Positions 40,171 to 52,784 of a stretch of 56,558 bases of DNA are shown here, in pieces. Below the pieces are notes generated by a model, which saw nothing but the letters and a program-made list of their open reading frames with translations, made no database searches and was not told where the DNA came from. The DNA is from Altererythrobacter sp. (lineage in GTDB: Bacteria > Pseudomonadota > Alphaproteobacteria > Sphingomonadales > Sphingomonadaceae), in assembly GCA_023260985.1 (NCBI GenBank), contig JALRKY010000057.1, forward strand, positions 1 to 56,558, read 5' to 3'. Positions within the stretch are counted from its first letter, which is position 1, and every line of letters starts with the position of its first letter. Made by a program: the position numbers and the translations under genes.

Positions 40171-41456
40171 TGGATTTCACCGTCCCGCAGGAACTCGAAG
40201 ACTATTACGCCGAACTGGTAAAGTTCATCGAGACCGAGATCGTCCCGCTCGAACAGGCGAACGACAACATCCGCTTTTTCGACCATCGCCGCGAGCATGC
40301 GCGCACCGATTGGGAGAAGGGCGGACTGCCGCGTCACGAATGGGAAGACTTGCTGCGCCAGTCGCGCAAGCTGGCCGACGACGCAGGCCATTGGCGCTTC
40401 TCCGCGCCGAAGAAATATGGCGGCAAGGACGGTTCCAATTTGTGGATGGCGGTGATCCGTGACCGTTTCGCCGCGCGCGGCCTGGGGCTGCACAATGACC
40501 TGCAAAACGAACATTCGATCGTCGGCAATTTTCCCTTCGTCGCCATGTTCGAGACATTCGGCACCGAAGAGCAGAAACAGGAATTCATTCTCGGCGGCTT
40601 TGAGGGCACGCGGCGGGTCGCTTTCGGCCTGACCGAGGCCAACCACGGCTCGGACGCGACGCATATGGGAACACGTGCGGTTCGCGAGACGCGCGACGGG
40701 GTCGACGGCTGGCGCATCGACGGCGAGAAGATGTGGATCACCGGCATGCATGTCGCCACCCATTGCGCAATGTTCGCCCGAACCAGCGGAAACGCAGGCG
40801 ACGCCAGCGGCATCACCTGTTTCCTCGTGTCCAATCCCACGCCGGGCCTCGAGATCGAGGAATGGATGTGGACCTTCAACATGCCGACCGACCACCCGCG
40901 CCTGTCGGTCAACAATGTCTGGGTGCCCGACAGCGCGATCCTCGGCGTCGAAGGGCGCGGCCTCGCGCTGGCGCAAAGCTTTGTCCACCAGAACCGCATT
41001 CGTCAGGCCGCTTCTTCGCTCGGCGCGGCGAGCTATTGCGTCGAGGAAAGCGTGAGATACGCCCGTGAACGCAAACCCTTCGGCGAGGAGCTGGCGAAGA
41101 ACCAGGCGATCCAGTTCCCGCTGGTCGAGCTTGCGACCCAATGCGAGATGCTGCGCCTGCTGATCTACAAGACCGCCTGGGAAATGGACAACATGCCGCA
41201 CGAGATGATCGAGAAGACCATCTCGGACAAAGTGAGCATGTGCAATTACTGGGCGAACCGGTTGGTGTGCCAGGCAGCCGACCGTGCGATGCAGGTGCAT
41301 GGCGGGATCGGCTATTCGCGGCACAAGCCGTTCGAGCATATCTATCGCCACCACCGCCGCTATCGCATCACCGAAGGTGCGGAGGAAATCCAGATGCGCA
41401 AGGTGGGCGCCTATCTGTTCGGCTATCTCGGGCCGAAGCGTGGCAAGTACGGATGA
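40170..41456 (+). CDS. Acyl-CoA dehydrogenase (ACAD10/11-like), 428 aa
   Basis: ATG at 40170 shares a base with the previous TGA, with AGGAGAGG upstream. Motifs: YGGKDGSNLWMAVIRD, FGLTEANHGSDATHMGTRAV, MWITGMHVATHCAMFAR, ARERKPFGEELAKNQAIQFPL, ADRAMQVHGGIGYSRHKPFEHIYRHHRRYRITEGAEEIQM. With the phosphotransferase before it, this is the two-domain set joined in animal ACAD10/11, which converts 4-hydroxyacyl-CoA through a phospho-intermediate; the same role here is inferred. Confidence 0.9.
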   Translation: MDFTVPQELEDYYAELVKFIETEIVPLEQANDNIRFFDHRREHARTDWEKGGLPRHEWEDLLRQSRKLADDAGHWRFSAPKKYGGKDGSNLWMAVIRDRFAARGLGLHNDLQNEHSIVGNFPFVAMFETFGTEEQKQEFILGGFEGTRRVAFGLTEANHGSDATHMGTRAVRETRDGVDGWRIDGEKMWITGMHVATHCAMFARTSGNAGDASGITCFLVSNPTPGLEIEEWMWTFNMPTDHPRLSVNNVWVPDSAILGVEGRGLALAQSFVHQNRIRQAASSLGAASYCVEESVRYARERKPFGEELAKNQAIQFPLVELATQCEMLRLLIYKTAWEMDNMPHEMIEKTISDKVSMCNYWANRLVCQAADRAMQVHGGIGYSRHKPFEHIYRHHRRYRITEGAEEIQMRKVGAYLFGYLGPKRGKYG

Positions 41457-41572
41457 TCAAGTGCTAGCCGCTCGTCATTCATCGATCCTAGTTGCGCAAT
41501 GATCGTTCGCGCGCTGGCATATTTCGCACGGCCCTTTATGACTCCCGGCCTGTTCAAGGGGGAGAACCATCC

Positions 41573-44500
41573 ATGGGTCGCACTGCCACCAGCCGCTTTG
41601 CCGGCACCCGTTCCATTGCCGCCGTGCTGCTTGCCGGAGCGTCACTCGTCGCAACGCCGCTTTCCGCACAGAATGAAGGCGAGGAAAAGAAGGACGAGAA
41701 ATGGGACGTCGAAGCACCCAAGGGTGCGACGATCAAGCAGGTGTCGATCGAGACGAACGAAGGCACGTGGATGGATGTCGACGTCTCACCCGATGGCAAG
41801 GCTATCGCCTTTGCCCTGCTAGGCGACATCTACACCATGCCGATCGCAGGCGGCACGCCCATCCGCATTGCCGAAGGGATGTCCTGGGAAGTGCAACCGC
41901 GCTTTTCGCCCGATGGCAGCCGCATCGCCTTCACTTCGGATCGCGGCGGGGCTGACAATATTTGGGTGATGAGCACCGATGGTTCGAACAAGCGGCAAGT
42001 CACCAAGGAAGATTTCCGCCTGCTTAACCAGCCAAGCTGGAGCCCCGACGGACGCTTCATCGTCGCCAAGAAGCATTTCACCACCCAGCGTTCGGCGGGC
42101 ACGGGCGAAATCTGGATTTACCATGTTTCGGGCGGCGGCGGCGTCCAGCTGACCGAACGCCCCAATCCGCAATTCCAGAAGGAAATCGGCGAGCCGATAT
42201 TCGCGCCCGATGGCAGCGCGGTCTATTTCACCCGCAACACCACGCCGGGCAACACCTTCATCTACGCGCAGGATTCGAACGCCGGCATCTTCGCGATCGA
42301 ACGCTTCGACATCGCTAGCGGCGAAGTGACTACCGCTGTTTCAGGCTTCGGCGGGGCAGTGCGCCCGACGCCTTCACCTGACGGCAAGTCGATCACTTTC
42401 GTCCGCCGCGACAAGGACCAGAGCCAGCTTTGGGTGAAGGACATCGCCAGCGGTGCCGAGCGCATGGTCTATGGCGATCTCGACCTCGACATGCAGGAAA
42501 CCTGGGCGGTCTATGGCGTCTATCCCAACATGGGCTGGACGCCCGACAGCCAGTCGATCGTGTTCTGGGCAGGCGGCAAGCTCAAGCGCATTGGTGCCGA
42601 CGGCACCGGCCTGGTGGAAATTCCCTTCACCGTCAGCGACACCCGCGGGGTCGCCGATGCGCCCCATCCGGTGATCGAGGTTTCCCCCGAAAGCTTTACC
42701 ACCGCCATGCCGCGCTTCGCTACGCTTTCGCCCGATGGCAACCGCGTCGTGTTCGAAAGCATGGGTAGGCTCTACACCAAGAGTGCGCGCGGCAGCGACA
42801 ACCCTGTCCGGCTGACACGCGACAGCTCCGACACGCTCGAACTTTGGCCCGCTTTCAGCCGCGACGGCAGGAAGCTTGCCTACATCCGCTGGAACGACGA
42901 GCGGCTGGGCGAGATCATCGTCGCCGACGCCAATGGCCGTAACCCGCGCGTGGTGACGAGCCAGCCCGGTCACTACGCGATGCCACAGTTCAGCCCCGAT
43001 GGCGACAGTATCGTGTTCGAGAAGCGCGAGGGGGGCTATCTGACCGCGCCCGAATATTCGGAGAACCCCGGCGTCTTTATCGTCCCGGCGGCAGGCGGGG
43101 CGATGCAGCTCGTTTCGCGCGACGGATCCGACCCGCATTTCGGTGCAGACAATGATCGCATCTTCATGAGCGTAAATTCGGGCGGCAAGCTGTCGCTGGT
43201 TTCGGTCCATCGCGACGGCGAGGATCGCCGCACCTATGCGCAGGGCGAGCTCGCCAACGACTTCCGCGTGTCGCCCGATGGTCAGACCGTTGCGTTCCGG
43301 CAGAATTACGAAGTCTTCGCCATGCCGTTGATGCCGGGCGGCAAGCCGGTCGATGTGAACGAGAAAGGCGGTGCGCTGCCGATCACTCGCGTCAGCAAGG
43401 GCGGGGCGGATTATATCGGCTGGTCGCGCGACGGCGCATTGCTCAACTGGTCGATCGGCCCCGAAGTGAAGACTGCCGAAACCGCGCAATTCTTCCGCAA
43501 TTCGCCCAAAGGCAAGGACGACAAGGGTGCCGGTTTCACTCCGCCAGAGGCAGGCATCCCGATTGGCCTGACGATCGAAGCGGCCAAGCCCACCGGCACG
43601 CTGGTGCTGATCGGCGCGCGCGTGCTGACCATGGCGGGCGATGGCGCGGGCGCGATCGACAATGCCACCATCGTGATCGAAGGCGACCGGATCATCGCGG
43701 TCGGGCCGACCGGCGCGCTGACGGTGCCCGAAGGCGCGACCACGATCGACGTCACCGGCAAGGTCATCATGCCGGGTTTGGTTGATGCGCATGCGCATGG
43801 CCCCTACGGCATCGGCGATTTGATCCCGCAGCAGAACTGGGCACTGATCCAGGACCTCGCGATGGGCGTGACCACGATCCACAATCCCTCGTCCGATGCG
43901 AGCATGGTGTTCGCCGCCGCCGAACGGCAGCGCTCCGGGCTCACGCTCGGCCCGCGCATCTTCTCGACCGGCGAGATCATCTACGGAGCCAAATCGCCGA
44001 GCGTCTACGCGCGGATCGACACCTATGATGACGCGCTCGAGCATGTCCGCCGGATCAAGGCGCAAGGCGGCATCTCGGTGAAGAACTACAACCAGCCGCG
44101 GCGCGAGCAGCGCCAGATGGTGGCGCGCGCCGCCGCTGATGAAGGCATGCTTGTCGTGGCCGAGGGTGGTTCGCTCTTCGGCATGGACATGAACCTTATC
44201 GTGGACGGCAATTCCACGCTCGAGCACAACGTCCCGGGCGAAGTGATGTATGAGGACGTGCTGCAGCTGTTCGGCCAGTCGCAGACCAATTACACGCCCA
44301 CGCTGGCGGTGACTTACGGCGGCTTGGCGGGCGATCCCTATTGGCGCCAGGCGACCGATGTGTTCGACAATCCGCTGATGGTGCACACCAGCCCCAAGCA
44401 CCTGCTTGCCGCAACGGCGCGGCGCACCAAGGCGCCCGACTGGGCGTTCGTCGATGACGATGCGGCACGCGAAGCGAAGAAGATCGCGGAGCGCGGCGTC

Positions 44501-44830
44501 AAGGTCAGCATCGGTGCGCACGGCCAGCAGGCAGGCATCGGCGCGCATTGGGAGCTGTGGAGCTTCGCGCGCGGCGGGATGAGCCCGACCGAGGCGCTGC
44601 GCGCGGGTACGATCGAACCCGCGCGTTCGCTGGGGATGGAGAAGGACATCGGCAGCATCGAGCCGGGCAAGCTGGCCGATCTGGTGGTGCTCAATGCCGA
44701 CCCCTCGGCCGACATCCACAATTCGGACAAGATCGACCAGGTGATGCTGGGCGGGCGGCTCTATGATGCCAAAACCATGAACGAGGTCGGCACCGGCACA
44801 GCCCAGCGGCGCAAATATTGGTGGGAGTAA
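41573..44830 (+). CDS. Secreted amidohydrolase with TolB-like beta-propeller, 1085 aa
   Basis: ATG at 41573 with GGGGGAG 9 bases upstream starts a signal peptide (GTRSIAAVLLAGASLVATPLSA). Residues about 50-640 hold at least nine PD40/WD40-like repeats of the type F-S-P-D-G-x-x-I-x-F. From about 690 an amidohydrolase domain follows (GTLVLIGARVLTM; VIMPGLVDAHAHGPYG with H-x-H metal site; ISVKNYNQP lysine; NSTLEHNVPGE; VSIGAHGQQAGIGAHWE; SIEPGKLADLVVLNADP). It is probably a periplasmic peptidase or imidase-type hydrolase. Substrate unknown. Confidence 0.88.
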   Translation: MGRTATSRFAGTRSIAAVLLAGASLVATPLSAQNEGEEKKDEKWDVEAPKGATIKQVSIETNEGTWMDVDVSPDGKAIAFALLGDIYTMPIAGGTPIRIAEGMSWEVQPRFSPDGSRIAFTSDRGGADNIWVMSTDGSNKRQVTKEDFRLLNQPSWSPDGRFIVAKKHFTTQRSAGTGEIWIYHVSGGGGVQLTERPNPQFQKEIGEPIFAPDGSAVYFTRNTTPGNTFIYAQDSNAGIFAIERFDIASGEVTTAVSGFGGAVRPTPSPDGKSITFVRRDKDQSQLWVKDIASGAERMVYGDLDLDMQETWAVYGVYPNMGWTPDSQSIVFWAGGKLKRIGADGTGLVEIPFTVSDTRGVADAPHPVIEVSPESFTTAMPRFATLSPDGNRVVFESMGRLYTKSARGSDNPVRLTRDSSDTLELWPAFSRDGRKLAYIRWNDERLGEIIVADANGRNPRVVTSQPGHYAMPQFSPDGDSIVFEKREGGYLTAPEYSENPGVFIVPAAGGAMQLVSRDGSDPHFGADNDRIFMSVNSGGKLSLVSVHRDGEDRRTYAQGELANDFRVSPDGQTVAFRQNYEVFAMPLMPGGKPVDVNEKGGALPITRVSKGGADYIGWSRDGALLNWSIGPEVKTAETAQFFRNSPKGKDDKGAGFTPPEAGIPIGLTIEAAKPTGTLVLIGARVLTMAGDGAGAIDNATIVIEGDRIIAVGPTGALTVPEGATTIDVTGKVIMPGLVDAHAHGPYGIGDLIPQQNWALIQDLAMGVTTIHNPSSDASMVFAAAERQRSGLTLGPRIFSTGEIIYGAKSPSVYARIDTYDDALEHVRRIKAQGGISVKNYNQPRREQRQMVARAAADEGMLVVAEGGSLFGMDMNLIVDGNSTLEHNVPGEVMYEDVLQLFGQSQTNYTPTLAVTYGGLAGDPYWRQATDVFDNPLMVHTSPKHLLAATARRTKAPDWAFVDDDAAREAKKIAERGVKVSIGAHGQQAGIGAHWELWSFARGGMSPTEALRAGTIEPARSLGMEKDIGSIEPGKLADLVVLNADPSADIHNSDKIDQVMLGGRLYDAKTMNEVGTGTAQRRKYWWE

Positions 44831-44941
44831 GGGCGCGCCCAGATGGTCTGGAAGCCGGCAGTATTCGCGCTCGAAATGGCTGATTCCCCGGCTGCAGGAC
44901 TGCCCAACCAAAGCGAACTCGCGCTAATCCTGCGTTTACAC

Positions 44942-44961
44942 ATATAAAAATATCTTTATAT
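44942..44961. promoter_or_regulatory. Operator-like inverted repeat before the methionine-cycle operon
   Basis: ATATAAAAATATCTTTATAT has 7-bp arms ATATAAA/TTTATAT around 6 bases, 11 bp before the ArsR-methyltransferase start. An AT-rich palindrome in a GC-rich genome, directly before an ArsR-type regulator and met genes, fits a SahR-like autoregulated operator. Confidence 0.6.
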
Positions 44962-44972
44962 ATCGTTTCGAG

Positions 44973-45941
44973 ATGACGCTCGAGACGATCCTGAAGGCAT
45001 TGGCCGATCCGACGCGGCTGCGCATCATGCGCCTGCTTGCGGCGATGGAGCTTGCCGTGGGCGAACTGGCGCAAGTGCTGGGGCAAAGCCAGCCGCGCGT
45101 CTCGCGCCATGTCGGCATTTTATGCGATGCCGGGCTTGCCGAGCGGCGGCGCGAAGGCAGCTGGGTGTTCCTGCACGCACCCGGCACTGTGGAGTCGCTT
45201 ACCCCGCTCGCAGCGGCGGTCGCCGGGTTGCTCGCTACTGCCGAGCGCGAGGACGAAGGGTTTGCGCGCCAGTGCCTCGAAGATCGGCGCAAGCTTTCGG
45301 CGATCCGCGCGGCGCGCGAAGCCTCCGCTCAGGCATGGTTCGAACGCAATGCGGGCGAGTGGGACGAACTCCGCCGGATGCACAGCCCCGACCTGATGGT
45401 CGAGCAGGCATTGGTCGAGGCGCTCGGCGATGCTCCGCTCGGCCAATTGCTCGATATCGGCACCGGAACGGGGCGGATGGCGGAGCTGTTCGCCGAGCGC
45501 GCCGAACGCGTGGTGGCGCTCGACAAGAGCCTCGAGATGCTCAAGCTCGCGCGCGCCAAGCTCCAGAACCTCTCGGCCGCCAAGATCGAACTGGTGCAGG
45601 GCGATTTCGCCGACCTGCCCTTTGCCGAAGCGCAATTCGACACGGTACTGCTGCACCAGGTGCTGCATTTCGCGCAGCATCCCGAAGTTGCGCTGCAGGA
45701 GGCCGCGCGCGTCACCCGCGCCGGCGGACGCATCGCGATCGTCGATTTCGCGGCACATGGGCGCGAGGAATTGCGCGAGCGCCACGCACACGCAAGGCTC
45801 GGTTTCGACGATAGCCAGATCCGGCAGATGCTGCGCCAGGCCGGCTATTCCGCCAGCGCGCCGGTCGCGCTCGAAGGCGGCGAACTGGTGGTCAAGATCT
45901 GGCTTGGCCAGCGCCGCGGCACGCCCGCCGCCGCCAACTAG
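44973..45941 (+). CDS. ArsR-type regulator fused to SAM methyltransferase (SahR-like), 322 aa
   Basis: Residues 1-90 form an ArsR winged helix (ILKALADPTRLRIMRLLAAMELAVGELAQVLGQSQPRVSRHVGILCDAGLAERRREGSWVFL). Residues about 140-310 form a class I methyltransferase (LGQLLDIGTGTGRMAELFAERAERVVALDKS; QGDFADLPFAEAQFDTVLLHQVLHF). Such fusions regulate methionine-cycle genes by sensing S-adenosylhomocysteine in Proteobacteria. It is followed 11 bp later by metF, then split metH. No arsenic genes are near, supporting the SahR reading. Confidence 0.85.
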   Translation: MTLETILKALADPTRLRIMRLLAAMELAVGELAQVLGQSQPRVSRHVGILCDAGLAERRREGSWVFLHAPGTVESLTPLAAAVAGLLATAEREDEGFARQCLEDRRKLSAIRAAREASAQAWFERNAGEWDELRRMHSPDLMVEQALVEALGDAPLGQLLDIGTGTGRMAELFAERAERVVALDKSLEMLKLARAKLQNLSAAKIELVQGDFADLPFAEAQFDTVLLHQVLHFAQHPEVALQEAARVTRAGGRIAIVDFAAHGREELRERHAHARLGFDDSQIRQMLRQAGYSASAPVALEGGELVVKIWLGQRRGTPAAAN

Positions 45942-45952
45942 GAGGCATCAGC

Positions 45953-46882
45953 ATGAGCGCGCCGCTCGATCCCCGGCACGAGGAACTGACTGCGCATGAC
46001 AGCCCGCTGTTCGCGTCGCTGCCGGGCGATCTGTCGATCAGCTTCGAATTCTTCCCGCCCAAGACGGAGAAGATGGAAGAGAAGCTGTGGGACACGGTCC
46101 AGCAGCTCAAGCCGCTCGATCCCAGCTTCGTCTCGGTCACCTATGGCGCGGGCGGATCGACCCGCGAACGCACCCACGCCACGGTGGCGCGGATAATTTC
46201 CGAAGCCGAGCTTCCGGCGGCAGCGCATTTGACCTGCGTAGACGCCAGCAAGGCCGAGATCCGCGAAGTGGCGGAGCAGTATTGGGAAGCGGGCGTGCGG
46301 CACATCGTCGCCTTGCGCGGCGATGCGGGCGAACCGGGCGCGCCCTTCGTCCCGCACCCGGAAGGCTATCGAAACGCCGCCGAACTGGTGGCGGGTCTGA
46401 AGCAGATCGCCGATTTCGAGATTTCGGTTGCCGCCTACCCTGAAGTCCATCCCGATGCGGCGAGCGCAGAGGCGGATATCGACAACCTCAAGCGCAAGCT
46501 CGATGCCGGCGCCACCCGCGCAATCACCCAGTTCTTCTTCTCTGCCGAAACTCTCTTCCGCTTCCGCGATGCATTGGCCCAGCGCGGGATCGATGCGCCC
46601 GTGGTGCCGGGGATCCTGCCGGTGACCAATGTGGCGCAGGCGCGGAAATTCGCCGGTGCCTGCGGGGCCGCGATCCCTGACTGGATGGATGGGCTGTTTG
46701 AAGGGCTCGACGAGCGGCCCGCCGCGCGCCAGCTCGTTGCTGCAACCATTGCTGCCGAACTGTCACGCCGCCTCTATGCCGGCGGCGTGCGTGACTTCCA
46801 TTTCTACACGCTCAACCGGCCCGAGCTGTCCTATGCGATCTGCCATTTGCTCGGTCGCAGGCCGAAAGGGGGCGCCGCATGA
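45953..46882 (+). CDS. metF: Methylenetetrahydrofolate reductase, 309 aa
   Basis: Family signatures ISFEFFPPKTEKMEEKLWDTVQQL, VSVTYGAGGSTRERTHATVARI, LTCVDASKAEI, VALRGDAGEPG, AAYPEVHPDA and AITQFFFSAETLFRFRD; C-terminal VRDFHFYTLNRPELSYAICHLLG. It reduces methylene-THF to methyl-THF using FADH2 and feeds MetH. GGAGG lies before the ATG, and it overlaps the next gene by 4 bp. Confidence 0.95.
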   Translation: MSAPLDPRHEELTAHDSPLFASLPGDLSISFEFFPPKTEKMEEKLWDTVQQLKPLDPSFVSVTYGAGGSTRERTHATVARIISEAELPAAAHLTCVDASKAEIREVAEQYWEAGVRHIVALRGDAGEPGAPFVPHPEGYRNAAELVAGLKQIADFEISVAAYPEVHPDAASAEADIDNLKRKLDAGATRAITQFFFSAETLFRFRDALAQRGIDAPVVPGILPVTNVAQARKFAGACGAAIPDWMDGLFEGLDERPAARQLVAATIAAELSRRLYAGGVRDFHFYTLNRPELSYAICHLLGRRPKGGAA

Positions 46883-47924
46883 CCCCGCGCGAGCAACTGC
46901 TGGCTGCCGCTGCGGAGTGCATCCTAATCAAGGACGGTCCCTATGGCACAGCGATCCAGAAGGCGAAGCTCGCGGCGGAGGATTATGCGGGCGACACTGG
47001 CCTGGTGCAGGACCAGAAGGGCAATAACGACCTCGTCAATTTGACCCAGCCGCAGATCATCCGCGCGATCTGCGACAGCTATATCGATGCGGGCGCGACG
47101 GTGCTTGCGACAAATACTTTCAACGCCAACCGCATCAGCCAAGCCGATTACGGTGCGGAAGGGCTGGTGCGCGAGATCAATGTCGCGGCAGCGCGGATCA
47201 TCCGCGAAGCTTGCGAGGAAGCGACCGCGAAGGACGGGATTCCGCGCTTCGTCTGCGGGGCGATGGGGCCGACCAACAAGACGCTGTCGCTCTCGCCCGA
47301 TGTCGATGACCCGGGTTTTCGCGAAGTCACGTTCGACGAGATGAAAGATGTCTACCGCGAACAGGCGGCTGCGCTGGTCGAGGGCGGCGCGGATTTCATC
47401 CTGATCGAGACCGTGTTTGACACGCTAAACTGTAAGGCGGCGATCATGGCGGTGAAGGAGCTCGAGGCGGAGCAGGGGCGCGAGATTCCGTTGATGATCT
47501 CGCTCACGCTCACAGACCTTTCGGGCCGCAATTTGTCGGGTCACACGGTCGAGGCCTTCTGGTATACCGTGCGCCATGCCCGGCCAGTGACGATCGGGCT
47601 CAACTGCAGCTTTGGCGCGGATCAGTTGCGCCCGCATGTCCAGCTGCTGAGCGGCATCGTCGACGCGCTGCTGATGGCCTATCCCAACGCCGGCCTGCCC
47701 AACGAGCTGGGCGAATATGATGAGCTGCCCGAAACCACCGCCGCGCTTGTGCGGCAATGGGCCGAAGGCGGCAGGGTCAACATTCTGGGCGGTTGCTGCG
47801 GCTCGACGCCCGAACACATCGCGGCCGTGGCCAAGGCTGTCGAAGGCATCGCCCCGCGTCCGGTGCCCACGCTTAGCCATGACATGCGGCTGGCCGGGCT
47901 TGAACCGTTCACGATTGCCGCCTG

Positions 47925-47925
<1 letters not shown>
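46879..47925 (+). CDS. metH: Methionine synthase, homocysteine-binding module (split MetH), 348 aa
   Basis: It covers only the first domain of MetH, a homocysteine S-methyltransferase barrel. Zinc ligands are visible: Cys243 ([10 protein letters not shown]) and Cys306-Cys307 ([13 protein letters not shown]). [10 protein letters not shown] replaces the usual D-G-A-M-G-T start. It hands homocysteine to the cobalamin module encoded by the next gene, whose ATG shares one base with this stop. Split MetH is common in alphaproteobacteria. Confidence 0.92.
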
Positions 47926-50527
<2,602 letters not shown>

Positions 50528-50552
<25 letters not shown>

Positions 50553-51466
50553 GCGCATTGCCGCCGGGGCGGCCGGTATGGTGCGGCGGGGCTTTGCTGC
50601 TCGCGGCCTATGCCGCGCTATGGGGACTGGTCCCTCTCGATCTCGCACTGCTGCAGCAATTGTGGTTCCTCCCAGGGGTGGGCGTGATCGGTGCGATCAT
50701 AGCCAACACATCGGGCACGGGCGGTGGCGTGGTGTTCGTGCCGGTGTTCAACGCCTTGCGCGAGCATGGGGTGATGACGCCATCGCCGCTCGAAGTGGTC
50801 GGCGTATCCATGGCGATCCAGAGCTTCGGCATGACCATGGGGGCGCTCCGCTGGACCGACCGGCTCTACCACCAGCCGCAGCCGGGCCCGCTCGAAGCGC
50901 GCGTGCAAGTGCGCGATTTCTTCCTCGTCGCGCTGGCGGTGCTGGCGCTGTCGGTGCCGAGCATGCTGTTCGTGCAGCGTGCGACCGATTTCGACCAGCA
51001 GGACGTGCTGCTCGCCTATAAGGGGTTCTCGATCCTGCTTGGCTTGGCGCTGATCGTCTCGACCTGGACGGTCAACCTTGCCAGGCCCGAAAAGGGCAAG
51101 CTTGAGCGCGTCGATCTTGTCGTGCTTCTGCTGCTCGCAATCCCGGGCGGTGCGATCACCGCATTGTTCTCGGTCGGGATCGGCGAGCTGGTCGCGCTCT
51201 ATCTCTTCATCCGGCACTATCCGGTGCTGCTTTGCACGGGCGCGGCCTGCCTGATCTCTTCGGTCAGCGTGATTGCGGGATCGGTCTGGCATATCGAGGC
51301 GGGCACGATCCAATGGGAAGTGGTATTGCTGGCGGCACCCGCAGCCGTGCTCGGCGGCTTCTTCGCACGCCCGATCGCCCTGTGGCTCGGCGCGCGGCGG
51401 CTCAAGACGCTCGATGGAGCATGGATCGTCCTCTCGGCTTTTTACCTCCTGTGGCTCAACCGTTAG
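50528..51466 (+). CDS. TauE/SafE (TSUP) family membrane transporter, 312 aa
   Basis: The frame starts at ATG 50528, 25 bp inside metH, with GGA close upstream. Repeated glycine-rich TSUP motifs lie in hydrophobic segments: [25 protein letters not shown] in the first half and [23 protein letters not shown] in the second; about eight membrane segments in all. The family exports sulfite, sulfoacetate or other organosulfur anions. The overlap with metH suggests co-regulation with the methionine cycle. Confidence 0.82.
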
Positions 51467-51510
51467 GTCAGGGGATTGACCTTGCGCCCGCTCCGGCGAA
51501 GAAGCGGAAC

Positions 51511-52695
51511 ATGGTCCGCATCGCTCTCGCCGCTTTATTGGTATGCATGCCGGCAATGGCCCGTGCAGACGATCCACCTGCCCCTGCGACTGTCGTGGTC
51601 GCGTTCGACAGCGAGAACATCCGCCCGCTTATCGTCGAAGGCGTGGCCGACCGCGCGGTCGGCCGACCGGTCGAAGCGAACGACCCTGTGCGCATTGCCA
51701 GCATTTCCAAGCTGATCATGGCGCTCGCTACCCTGCGACTGGTCGAAGAGGGCAAGGTTAGCCTCGATGCGGATGTTTCGGAATATCTCGGCTGGAAACT
51801 GCGCTCGCCCAATTTCCCCGATGCCAAGGTCACGCTTGCGCAATTGCTGAGCCACCGCTCGGGCCTGCGCGACCGGGTCGATTACATCATCCTGCTTGGC
51901 CAGAGCTTGCTGGAACGGGTTTCCGATCCCGACGCCTGGTTTGCCGACGCACCGCCGGGCGAGGCGCCATTCGAATATGCCAATCTGGGCTCGCCGGTGG
52001 TCGCAACCGTTCTCGAAGCGGCGACGGGCGAGCGTTATGACCGTCTGGTCGAACGCACCGTTTTCGCTCCGCTGGGGATCGAGGCTTGCCTTAATTGGGT
52101 GGGATGCAGTGATAAACGTGTAAAGCGGGCAGTGGTGCTCTATCGGGATACAGGCGAAGTGGCGCGCGACGATGCCGCAGACCTGCCACCCAATTGCGCG
52201 ATCCCGGTGGCTGAAGGCGTCGAATGTACACTCGACAACTACGTTCCCGGTACCAATGCCTCGATCTTCTCGCCGCAGGGCGGGGTGCGGATCGGGATGT
52301 TCGACCTCGCCAGGATCGGGCAGGAACTGATGCGCGAGCAATCGCAGGTGTTCCCGAACGAGATGATGCTTCCCGCCGGGGAAGCCCTGGTCGCGGAGCA
52401 AAGCCCGGGGCAGGACTTCTGCTGCCGCTATGGCTTCCACATGCAAATCATCGACGATGCCGACAGCACCTGCAAGGACACGCTTTTCGGTGACGGACAG
52501 TCGCGGCTCGGCCATGCTGGCGAAGCCTATGGCCTGCGCGCAGGCCTGTGGTTCACCATGGAGGGCAGGCAGGGCGTGGCCTATTTCACCACGGCTGTCC
52601 CGCCTCGCCCCAGTGCCGAGAATGAAGGTGGCTTCGATCCGCGCGAAATCGAGCTGATGGCGCGCGCGCAGGCCTTGCTGGCGGCCAACCGTTGA
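51511..52695 (+). CDS. Beta-lactamase-fold serine hydrolase (class C-like), 394 aa
   Basis: ATG at 51511 begins a signal peptide (MVRIALAALLVCMPAMARA). The catalytic S-x-x-K is SISK (ASISKLIMALATLRLVEEGKVSLDADVSEYL), the Y-x-N motif is YANLGS, and TLAQLLSHRSGLRD is the usual lead-in. A C-terminal H-A-G motif is GHAGEAYG. It is a periplasmic esterase/peptidase or penicillin-binding-like protein; it need not be a resistance enzyme. Several Cys (CCRYG) suggest disulphides. Confidence 0.85.
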   Translation: MVRIALAALLVCMPAMARADDPPAPATVVVAFDSENIRPLIVEGVADRAVGRPVEANDPVRIASISKLIMALATLRLVEEGKVSLDADVSEYLGWKLRSPNFPDAKVTLAQLLSHRSGLRDRVDYIILLGQSLLERVSDPDAWFADAPPGEAPFEYANLGSPVVATVLEAATGERYDRLVERTVFAPLGIEACLNWVGCSDKRVKRAVVLYRDTGEVARDDAADLPPNCAIPVAEGVECTLDNYVPGTNASIFSPQGGVRIGMFDLARIGQELMREQSQVFPNEMMLPAGEALVAEQSPGQDFCCRYGFHMQIIDDADSTCKDTLFGDGQSRLGHAGEAYGLRAGLWFTMEGRQGVAYFTTAVPPRPSAENEGGFDPREIELMARAQALLAANR

Positions 52696-52784
52696 GAAAG
52701 CACTGCATCGCACCATTGCTCGATTGACGCAGGAGTCTGAATCGCGCAGGACGAAACGGTCGGCCGGGGAAGCGATTCTGTGGC

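Noticed and set aside
42374-44911. 845-codon minus-strand frame opposite the amidohydrolase
   Set aside because: Antisense shadow in high-GC DNA; the plus frame has signal peptide, propeller repeats and active-site motifs.
44973-45941. Arsenic-resistance regulator
   Set aside because: Although the HTH is ArsR-type, it is fused to a methyltransferase and leads metF-metH; no arsenic genes or metal-binding cysteine pair are seen.
51511-52695. Beta-lactam resistance gene
   Set aside because: The S-x-x-K/Y-x-N fold is shared by many esterases and peptidases; nothing in the sequence or context points to antibiotic hydrolysis.
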